Assembly (NCBI GenBank): GCA_023417935.1
Contig: JAEZDY010000023.1
Location: 124,001-188,000, forward strand
Source: Bacteroidota bacterium
GTDB taxonomy: Bacteria > Bacteroidota > Bacteroidia > Bacteroidales > Lentimicrobiaceae
Reading direction: 5' to 3'
DNA: 64,000 bases
Shown: piece after piece, positions 53,812-60,119 of the stretch
How positions within the stretch are numbered: the stretch's first letter is position 1
How the letters are laid out: each line of letters starts with the position of its first letter
The notes under the pieces: generated by a model
The model's database searches: none
Told to the model about the DNA's origin: nothing
The model's input: the letters and a program-made list of their open reading frames with translations, nothing else
Translations under genes and position numbers: made by a program

Positions 53812-54204
53812 ATGATGAAACTATCTAATTGTAAAAAAGCAGCAAGAATGGCTTTTGCAGGAGTAATCCTAATGACCTTAGTATCAGCATGCGAGTACGA
53901 ATATGCTGAGTTTCCTGAACCAGTTCCTTCTGAAGTAGAAGTGAAGTTTTCAACTGAAATTATTCCCATTTTCGTAAGCAGTTGCAACTCCAGTAGTTGT
54001 CATGCTACAGGTGCTGTTCCACCAGATCTTACACCAGCTAATGCTTATAACAGTTTAATGGAATTGAACCAGGTTGATACAGCTAATCCGGCTAATAGCA
54101 TTCTGTATAAGAAAATGGCAACCGGAAGCATGGCACAATTCTCAACAGCTGCTCAGGCTCAGGCTGTATTTGACTGGATAAGTCAGGGAGCTAAAAATAA
54201 TTAA
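53812..54204 (+). CDS. Lipoprotein with variant c-haem motif (CX4CH)
   Basis: The 130-residue protein has a lipoprotein signal with lipobox LVSAC (Cys27) and a small domain around SSCNSSSCHATG, where two Cys are four residues apart and followed by His. CX4CH sites of this style recur in Bacteroidota c-type lipoproteins. A Met downstream (KMATGSMAQF) could be the second haem ligand. It should be anchored to a membrane on the periplasmic or outer face. It is the first gene after the Crp/Fnr regulator, and a beta-barrel gene follows after 23 bp. Confidence 0.72.
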   Translation: MMKLSNCKKAARMAFAGVILMTLVSACEYEYAEFPEPVPSEVEVKFSTEIIPIFVSSCNSSSCHATGAVPPDLTPANAYNSLMELNQVDTANPANSILYKKMATGSMAQFSTAAQAQAVFDWISQGAKNN

Positions 54205-54227
54205 TTTGTACTAAAAACACTGATACA

Positions 54228-55142
54228 ATGAAAAAAATATACAGGTTACAAAGCATAGTTGTCATATTATTGGCCTCATTACTTATCACAGGTAATGTTA
54301 AAGCCCAGGAGAACGATTCAATTGCTGAAGCACCACAGAAAGAACGTCCTGCTCGCCCAGCTTTTGAAAGTGGGTTGATATTTGATAATGCCACTTCTAC
54401 CATTCAACCTTCCAAAACTCTTGAAATGGTAATCCAACACAGATTTGGAACCATTGACAACGGAATATCAGATGTATACGGAATAATGGCTCCTTCTACC
54501 ATTCGTTTGGGTTTTAATTTTAGTTTACTTGATAACCTCCTGATTGGAATTGGATCTTCCAATAATCATAAGATGCAGGATATTCAGGCAAAATTCAATA
54601 TATTGCAGCAAACCCGCTCAAATTCTATACCTCTTACTATTACATTATATGAAGTGATTGGTATTGATGCTATGGCTGAAACCAAATGGGGACCTGATTA
54701 TAAATTCGCAAACAGGTTATCATATTTTAGCCAGGTAATATTTGCAAGGAGATTTAATGACAATATCTCATTCCAGATTGCTCCTTCATTCACACATTAC
54801 AATGCACATATAGTTGACACTCTTGATCATGATAGAATTGCTATTTCTTTCGCAGGTAGATATAAATTCTCACCTCAGAGTTCAATTATTGTAGGTGGAG
54901 ATTTCCCTTTGAAGATACAATCAATATCAGAACAAACCGAAACTGTAAATGAAGGTATTGAAAATATTAAACCAAACATTTCAATCGGATTGGAAGTATC
55001 AACAAGCACACATGCATTCCATGTATACCTTGGTTCTTCAAGATTAATACTGCCACAAGAAAACATGATGTTCAACGAAAATGATTTCTTTGATGGAACT
55101 ATTTTCCTTGGTATGAATATTACACGTTTGTGGGGATTCTAA
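54228..55142 (+). CDS. DUF5777-like outer-membrane beta-barrel protein
   Basis: This 304-residue protein has a signal peptide (LQSIVVILLASLLITGNVKAQ) and then beta strands alternating along the whole length, starting FESGLIFDNATSTIQPSKTL and MVIQHRFGTI, and ending in the aromatic strand FLGMNITRLWGF. The wording matches the DUF5777 barrel family of Bacteroidota, which is often coded next to c-type cytochromes. It may form the outer-membrane pore of an electron conduit together with the haem lipoproteins here, an inference from context only. A perfect 12-bp hairpin follows its stop. Confidence 0.82.
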   Translation: MKKIYRLQSIVVILLASLLITGNVKAQENDSIAEAPQKERPARPAFESGLIFDNATSTIQPSKTLEMVIQHRFGTIDNGISDVYGIMAPSTIRLGFNFSLLDNLLIGIGSSNNHKMQDIQAKFNILQQTRSNSIPLTITLYEVIGIDAMAETKWGPDYKFANRLSYFSQVIFARRFNDNISFQIAPSFTHYNAHIVDTLDHDRIAISFAGRYKFSPQSSIIVGGDFPLKIQSISEQTETVNEGIENIKPNISIGLEVSTSTHAFHVYLGSSRLILPQENMMFNENDFFDGTIFLGMNITRLWGF

Positions 55143-55143
55143 G

Positions 55144-55178
55144 AATTAAGGAGAGCTGGTTCAAATCTCTCCTTAATT
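55144..55178 (+). terminator. Hairpin between barrel and heptahaem cytochrome genes
   Basis: AATTAAGGAGAG pairs perfectly with CTCTCCTTAATT over an 11-base loop, immediately after the stop. A T run appears only about 12 bases later, so it may reduce rather than stop read-through, or stabilise the upstream mRNA. Confidence 0.6.
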
Positions 55179-55208
55179 TAAACTAATAATTTTTTAAGTT
55201 CACTGATA

Positions 55209-56192
55209 ATGGTTAAAAGATTCAATAACGGAAAGCAGTTCATAGTTTCAGCCCTTACCCTGGTTCTATTGGGGTTTGGTATGATATCTTCGGCTTTTTC
55301 TGATGAAACTACGATTCCGCTCTCTGAAGAAACTCAAAAGTGTTTGAGTTGCCACGGTGGTGCACACTTTATATTGAGTGACACAGCCTCAGGTGACGAG
55401 GTGAAACTAACTATGTATAGGGAATTACGTGTAGACCCATCGAAATTTGCTAGTGGTACTCATGGAAAGTTTAAGTGTACTGATTGTCATTCATCTGATT
55501 ATGACATAATTCCTCATCCCCTGAGTGTGAAGTTTGAAAGTAATTACGCTTGTATGGACTGTCATGGTGGTGATGAGGCTTATGCCAGTTTCAAATTTGA
55601 AACAATCGAAGAAGAATACAATGAGAGCGTGCATGCAAAGTTATTAGGTGAAGAATTCACTTGCTGGAGCTGTCACAATCCCCATTATTATAAGCTGTCA
55701 AGAAACATTTCAGTTATTGAGAGAGTAGCAACTGATAATGAAATGTGTTTGCAGTGCCATGGTAATGAGATAAAATTCAGTGACCTGAGCGAGGATGAGT
55801 TGCCTAACCTTATTAGTAAACACGATTGGTTACCAAATCAAACTTTGCATTTCAAGAAGGTAAGGTGTATTGACTGCCATGCTAAACAAAATGATAGTAT
55901 TATGGTAGCACACCTTATTCAGGGGGGTGATAAAGCAGTTAAGAATTGTGTTGAGTGCCATTCTACTAATTCAATTTTGATGGCCTCTCTATACAAACAT
56001 GAAGTGTCGCAACAAAGGGATGAAAGAGGCTTCTACAATAGCATTATAATGAATGAGGCATACCTTATTAGCGCTAACCGGAATTATTATCTCAATATAG
56101 CTAGTATTGTAATATTCGGTTTAACACTATTTGCAATCGCTATTCATGCCTATTTTAGAACTCGTAAAAATCATGCAGATGTCAGAGAATAA
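55209..56192 (+). CDS. Heptahaem c-type cytochrome, membrane-anchored
   Basis: The 327-residue protein has an N-terminal signal/anchor (VSALTLVLLGFGMISSAFS), seven CXXCH haem sites (CLSCH, CTDCH, CMDCH, CWSCH, CLQCH, CIDCH, CVECH) and a C-terminal membrane helix (about residues 297-315). Distal His candidates lie between the sites, as in bis-His multihaem proteins. The haem-rich part faces the periplasm. The cytochrome b gene starts inside its last codons, so the pair probably forms a quinone-linked membrane complex in which the b subunit exchanges electrons with quinone and this subunit carries them onward. Confidence 0.93.
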   Translation: MVKRFNNGKQFIVSALTLVLLGFGMISSAFSDETTIPLSEETQKCLSCHGGAHFILSDTASGDEVKLTMYRELRVDPSKFASGTHGKFKCTDCHSSDYDIIPHPLSVKFESNYACMDCHGGDEAYASFKFETIEEEYNESVHAKLLGEEFTCWSCHNPHYYKLSRNISVIERVATDNEMCLQCHGNEIKFSDLSEDELPNLISKHDWLPNQTLHFKKVRCIDCHAKQNDSIMVAHLIQGGDKAVKNCVECHSTNSILMASLYKHEVSQQRDERGFYNSIIMNEAYLISANRNYYLNIASIVIFGLTLFAIAIHAYFRTRKNHADVRE

Positions 56193-56802
56193 AGTTTACT
56201 TATATCCAGTTTGGGTTAGATTTTGGCACGCTTCAAATGCCATACTGTGCCTCCTTTTAATATTCACGGGCATAAGTATGCAGTATGCTAGCGCTGATTC
56301 TCCATTAATGTCGTTTAGCCTGGCTGTTTCAATGCATAACATAAGTGGAATTCTACTTACAATATTCTATCTTGTTTTTATTATTGGAAATTTGACAACG
56401 TGGAATGGGAAGTATTACAGACAAAGGATAATAGGTTTTGGAAAAGAGATTATAAAACAAGCACGGTATTATTCATACGGAATGTTTGTTGGAGAACCTG
56501 CTCCTTTTAAGATCAATAAAAACCGAAAATTCAACCCGATTCAGAAACTAACCTATATTTCAGTGATGTATGTGCTATTACCTCTTATTTTCATAACAGG
56601 TTGGGCATTGTTATTCCCTGAAATTATTGTAACAAGGTTATTTCATTTTGGAGGAATTACCCTAACAAGCCTTTTCCATGCTGTGCTAGGTTTTTTCATT
56701 TCGCTTTTTTTAATAATACACATATATTTTTGCACTGTTGGTCATACTCCTACTTCTAATTTTAAAAGTATGATTGACGGTTATCATGAAACACACAACT
56801 AA
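56173..56802 (+). CDS. Cytochrome b561/b6-like membrane subunit
   Basis: The 209-residue protein has four membrane helices and the layout of the di-haem cytochrome b subunits of formate dehydrogenase or Ni-Fe hydrogenase. Histidines in VRFWHASNA, SMHNISGI, LFHFG, LFHAVLGF and IHIYF are candidate haem ligands. The start is taken at the ATG of 56173 (MQMSENKVYLYPVW); 56179 is equally possible. The longer in-frame start at 56131 lies deeper inside the heptahaem gene and adds residues without homology to the family. It overlaps the previous gene by 20 bp. Confidence 0.88.
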   Translation: MQMSENKVYLYPVWVRFWHASNAILCLLLIFTGISMQYASADSPLMSFSLAVSMHNISGILLTIFYLVFIIGNLTTWNGKYYRQRIIGFGKEIIKQARYYSYGMFVGEPAPFKINKNRKFNPIQKLTYISVMYVLLPLIFITGWALLFPEIIVTRLFHFGGITLTSLFHAVLGFFISLFLIIHIYFCTVGHTPTSNFKSMIDGYHETHN

Positions 56803-56832
56803 TCAATTACACACACTTAACAAAAATTACAC

Positions 56833-58152
56833 ATGAAAAGAAAAAGTTTTTTATTCATTTTAGCGGCAGGATTCATGATGGCGGGAAGTCTCATGACAGG
56901 TTGTACTAAAGAAGGACCAGCTGGTAAAGATGGTAAAGATGGCGTAGATGGAGTAGCAGGTCTTGATGGAACAGCTACCTGTATTGAGTGCCACAGTCCA
57001 GATGGTATTGAAAAAGCAGCAGTTGAATATCAGATGTCAAAGCACAGTTATGGCGGTGCAGCATTTGAAGAAGCTGGAAGAGCAGCATGCGACCCATGCC
57101 ACGTATCATTAGGATTCCTTGATGTTGTTGAAAACAATGTTCCTGCAACTTTTACTCTCAATGAAGCTACCGGAAAGTATGTAAATAATTATGAATCAGC
57201 TCCGCACGCTTTATTTGGAGCAATTGATTGCAGAACTTGCCATAGTGATATTCACACAACATACACTGAAGGTGATCTAGCATTAGCAACTGTAGCTCCA
57301 GTTGACCTTACTATGTGGGGTGGTTTGAAAACTGCTGATGTACCTGCTGACGGTGGTATGGGTAACCTTTGTATCAAATGTCATCAACCACGTCCTCTTA
57401 CAAAAATGTCTGACGGTAACGTAATTGACTATGCTGCATTAGCTTCTAATCCTACAGGAATGGCTTATGACCCAGCTCCAGGTTCAACTAACTTACTAAG
57501 GCCAAGTTACAGAACTGGTGTTCATTACGGTGTTCAGGCTGTTACTTACACAGGTACAGGTGGTGTTGAATTCCCAGGAACTGCTTATACCAATTCAATC
57601 CACTCATCAATTGCTTCTTGCCAGGACTGCCATATGGCTCCAATGCAAGGAACATCAGGTGGACACAGTTTCTTCGCAAGAGGTAATTTCAACGGTTGTA
57701 ATGCTGACGGTTGCCACAATGGTGTTGATGCTACATCAGCTAGCTTCTGGACAGGCCCACGTAGTGATATAAAGGCTAAATTAGATGAACTTGCTGCAGC
57801 CCTCACAATTGATGGTGTTGATATCATGAGCAGGAATCCTGATACTGAGCATAACTTATGGGCAGCAAGCACAACCAACATGTATGATGGTTATTTAAAC
57901 CTTTATGATCCTATTACCAATCCACACGGTATTGAGAATAATCCAAATGGCGTTTTCCGTAACCCAGCTCCTTCAAATTCATGGAGTGCTGAACAGAAAG
58001 CTTTAAACGCTACTTTGCCAGCTCTTTCTCTTACAAATGCACAGTTAGGTGGAATTATTAATTTCCAGTTAGTTCTTAGAGACTATAGCCTTGGAATTCA
58101 TAACTACAAGTATACTAAAGCTCTATTGGAGAACACAATTGCTGCTCTCTAA
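56833..58152 (+). CDS. Multihaem lipoprotein with collagen-like tract
   Basis: This 439-residue protein has a lipobox LMTGC (Cys24), then a collagen-like run of six Gly-X-Y triplets (GPAGKDGKDGVDG and on). After it come five CXXCH sites (CIECH, CDPCH, CRTCH, CIKCH, CQDCH) and one CX4CH site (CNADGCH). The last 150 residues have no haem site and look like a helical cap (TEHNLWAASTTNMYDGY onward). It is the largest haem protein of the cluster except for the NapC-like one and is likely lipid-anchored; the collagen-like stalk could hold the haem domain away from the membrane. A strong terminator follows. Confidence 0.9.
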   Translation: MKRKSFLFILAAGFMMAGSLMTGCTKEGPAGKDGKDGVDGVAGLDGTATCIECHSPDGIEKAAVEYQMSKHSYGGAAFEEAGRAACDPCHVSLGFLDVVENNVPATFTLNEATGKYVNNYESAPHALFGAIDCRTCHSDIHTTYTEGDLALATVAPVDLTMWGGLKTADVPADGGMGNLCIKCHQPRPLTKMSDGNVIDYAALASNPTGMAYDPAPGSTNLLRPSYRTGVHYGVQAVTYTGTGGVEFPGTAYTNSIHSSIASCQDCHMAPMQGTSGGHSFFARGNFNGCNADGCHNGVDATSASFWTGPRSDIKAKLDELAAALTIDGVDIMSRNPDTEHNLWAASTTNMYDGYLNLYDPITNPHGIENNPNGVFRNPAPSNSWSAEQKALNATLPALSLTNAQLGGIINFQLVLRDYSLGIHNYKYTKALLENTIAAL

Positions 58153-58176
58153 TAATTGATTTATTACGAAAAAGCG

Positions 58177-58214
58177 AAAGCCGTTGCATTCCTGCAACGG
58201 CTTTTGTTCTTTTT
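58177..58214 (+). terminator. Terminator of the multihaem operon
   Basis: AAAGCCGTTGCA, loop TTCC, TGCAACGGCTTT, then T-rich sequence. It is a strong, perfect 12-bp stem 24 bp after the stop and closes the operon that began at 53812. Confidence 0.88.
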
Positions 58215-58238
58215 AAGATAATACGAAATTTTGTTGTG

Positions 58239-58370
58239 GTGTATTTGTAGATCAATCGGTGTGTAATTGTAGATCAAGCGGTGTGTAATTATAGATCAAG
58301 GCACCTGGTAGCACAAGATCATTTTATGTGTAAAATAAGGTTATTGTATTTGTAAAATAAGGTCATTGCC
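58239..58370. repeat. Six-unit 22-bp tandem array
   Basis: Three near-identical 22-bp units start at 58239, 58261 and 58283 (core GTGTAATTGTAGATCAAGCG). A degenerate fourth at 58305 follows, then two units with a different core (TGTAAAATAAGG at 58329 and 58351), with a one-base slip in phase. The 315-bp gap at 58153-58467 otherwise holds the terminator above and a possible promoter below; I see no coding sequence in it. Confidence 0.85.
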
Positions 58371-58442
58371 CGCAAAATTCTATAATTTACTGGTAAGAGG
58401 TTTATTATGAAGTTTTTGCACGGATTCATTTAACAAACTTTG

Positions 58443-58450
58443 TATTTTTG
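58443..58450 (+). promoter_or_regulatory. -7 element of the barrel gene at 58468
   Basis: TATTTTTG followed by C matches the consensus; implied start near 58457, 11 bp before the ATG. TTTTTG at 58413-58418 is spaced 24 bp, longer than usual for a -33 element. Confidence 0.42.
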
Positions 58451-58467
58451 CGATAAAATACTAACTT

Positions 58468-59163
58468 ATGAAACTAATCCTAACTATCATATTCCTGCTT
58501 TTTAATGCATATATTTCCCAGTCACAACCAGTCAGTTTGCACTTTGAATTACAAGGTGGAGCTAGTAAACCTATCTTAGACTTTTCATCAACTAATCTTC
58601 AGAAAGGAAGTTTTGCCCTTACAGGTTTTGCTACATCAGCAGAATTGAAGGTTATTACAAACAATAAATTAGGTGGGTTTATTCAGGGCGGTGTGCAGCT
58701 ATTACCTGTTGATGTAGGATCCTTGGGATATGAGAAGGTGAAAGCTGATCCATTTCTTCAGGATCTTTATATTCGAAGTGATCCTTTTAAAGTTCTTCAT
58801 TTGCTTGCTGGTCCCCTGTATCAGATTCCATTGTGGAAATCCTTCTTTTTTGAAGGACAGCTTGGTGCAGGAGTCTTCTTTAGCAGTACACCCTATCAAT
58901 TATATAAGCCAAGTTTTTTCTTCATGGGCCCACCATATTATGAGATCACACCATCAAAAGATGTTAGTTTCGCTTACGGTGCTTCTGTTAAGGCAATATA
59001 CGATCTTACGCCTTGCTATCAGATAGCAATTGCCAGTCAGTTCATGAATTCTAAAGCTTCCTTTGACTTTGAAAGTGCAACCAGAGTTAGAACTGACGTT
59101 AGAAACATAAGCTTATTGAACACCTCATTATCATTAATTCTTAAATTACCCTCTGGCAATTGA
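58468..59163 (+). CDS. Outer-membrane beta-barrel-like protein
   Basis: The 231-residue protein has a signal peptide (LTIIFLLFNAYISQSQ) and beta-strand-rich sequence with repeated Gly and aromatic residues (FELQGGASKPILDF, GFIQGGVQLLPV, GQLGAGVFFSSTPY, VSFAYGASVKAIYDL), ending SLSLILKLPSGN. It fits a small 8-10-strand barrel. I do not recognise its family. It lies in the cytochrome region with its own promoter and is followed by an FNR-type box; whether it works with the cytochromes is unknown. Confidence 0.68.
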   Translation: MKLILTIIFLLFNAYISQSQPVSLHFELQGGASKPILDFSSTNLQKGSFALTGFATSAELKVITNNKLGGFIQGGVQLLPVDVGSLGYEKVKADPFLQDLYIRSDPFKVLHLLAGPLYQIPLWKSFFFEGQLGAGVFFSSTPYQLYKPSFFFMGPPYYEITPSKDVSFAYGASVKAIYDLTPCYQIAIASQFMNSKASFDFESATRVRTDVRNISLLNTSLSLILKLPSGN

Positions 59164-59205
59164 TGGTTTTAATCAGCACAAACTGCAATACTTTTTAAGT
59201 AGCGT

Positions 59206-59219
59206 TTGATTTATATCAA
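59206..59219. promoter_or_regulatory. Perfect FNR-type box before the monohaem cytochrome
   Basis: TTGATTTATATCAA is an exact TTGATnnnnATCAA. Its centre is at 59212.5, about 87 bp upstream of the start implied by the -7 element at 59286-59293, an upstream activator position. The likely regulator is encoded at 52981-53670. Confidence 0.7.
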
Positions 59220-59285
59220 TAGAAGTAGTAAAATAAAACAATTGTTGACTTGAATTTCAGCGTATTTAATGAATGGATATAATGT

Positions 59286-59293
59286 TATCTTTG
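59286..59293 (+). promoter_or_regulatory. -7 element of the monohaem cytochrome gene
   Basis: TATCTTTG matches the consensus; implied start near 59300, giving a leader of about 50 bases. Confidence 0.48.
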
Positions 59294-59349
59294 TCATTGA
59301 CAACAGTAAATTATAAATCAAATCTAAAATTGCTTTAAATTCAAACAAC

Positions 59350-59763
59350 ATGAGAAAATCAGTAAAACTAATTACTATTCTTTCAATAGCCATAATTTTT
59401 GGTGCAGCCAATATGGCTTTTGCTCAGAAAGATGGTGGACCATGGACAATCCCCGCAAAGTACAAAACAATGAAAAGTACAGTTAAAATAACTGACCCTA
59501 CTGTAACTTCAGTTGGTAAGGATATGTACAACAAACATTGCAAATCATGCCATGGTACAAAAGGCTTAGGTGATGGACCAAAAGCAGCCATGATGAAAAC
59601 AAAAATGCCATCTTTTGCAACTAAGGAGTTCCAGGCTCAAACAGAGGGTGAAATCTATTACCAATCAATTATTGGCCGTGATGAAATGCCAAACTTTGAA
59701 AAGAAAATTGCTGATGAAGACGACAGGTGGGCAGTTGTACAATATGTACGTACACTAAAATAG
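59350..59763 (+). CDS. Monohaem class I cytochrome c, periplasmic
   Basis: The 137-residue protein has a signal peptide (LITILSIAIIFGAANMAFAQ) and a class I cytochrome c domain with CKSCHGTKGLGDGP (haem site), then a Met (GRDEMPNF) as likely sixth ligand and the C-terminal helix DRWAVVQYVRTL. It probably shuttles electrons between membrane complexes. It is transcribed alone: an FNR box and promoter lie upstream and a terminator downstream. Confidence 0.93.
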   Translation: MRKSVKLITILSIAIIFGAANMAFAQKDGGPWTIPAKYKTMKSTVKITDPTVTSVGKDMYNKHCKSCHGTKGLGDGPKAAMMKTKMPSFATKEFQAQTEGEIYYQSIIGRDEMPNFEKKIADEDDRWAVVQYVRTLK

Positions 59764-59776
59764 TTAAAAATAATAT

Positions 59777-59816
59777 AAAAAGGGTGCCTGATTTAAACCA
59801 GGCGCCTTTTTTTTTA
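59777..59816 (+). terminator. Terminator after the monohaem cytochrome
   Basis: A stem of AAAAGG and GCCTG pairing with CAGGC and CCTTTT (one bulge) around ATTTAAAC is followed by nine or more T. The T run is long and uninterrupted. Confidence 0.82.
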
Positions 59817-59840
59817 ACTTTACAGTAAGATACGTTTTCC

Positions 59841-60104
59841 CAAACAGTACGATTTTCGTTCACACAGAGTTAGATTGCGATTAAAACATAATTTTATTGC
59901 TTTTAACACAGAGTTTGATTGCGATTAACAAAGAGTTTGATTGCGCTTAACACAGAATTTAATTGCGTTTCATACAGAGTTTGATTGCGTTTAACACCGA
60001 GTTTGATTGCGCTTCACACAGAGTTCAATATCATTTTACATAAAGAATGATCTCATTTTACATAAAGATTGATTTCATTTTACACACAATTCGATTTTAA
60101 ATAA
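59841..60104. repeat. Twelve-unit 22-bp tandem array upstream of the NapC-type gene
   Basis: Eleven clear units of exactly 22 bp start at 59863 and every 22 bp to 60083, after one degenerate unit at 59841. Units 1-7 follow CACAGAGTTTGATTGCGNTT with AA; units 9-10 follow CATAAAGATTGATTTCATTT with TA. Unit 8 (60017) has the left 11 bp of the first type and the right 11 bp of the second. The array fills almost the whole 356-bp gap 59764-60119 between the terminator and the next ATG, which is 15 bp beyond its end. Confidence 0.93.
59915..59928. promoter_or_regulatory. FNR-like site inside a 22-bp repeat unit
   Basis: TTGATTGCGATTAA matches 9 of 10 FNR consensus bases. Neighbouring units keep the TTGAT half but vary the other half, so this could be chance or an array of half sites. 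Confidence 0.3.
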
Positions 60105-60119
60105 CACCCACTTCGAAAA

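Noticed and set aside
58239..58370. Remnant of a coding sequence or mobile element
   Set aside because: There is no open frame of use, no terminal inverted repeats and no transposase nearby; the structure is a plain tandem repeat.
59841..60104. CRISPR array
   Set aside because: The units are contiguous 22-bp repeats with no unique spacers, and no cas gene is in the window.
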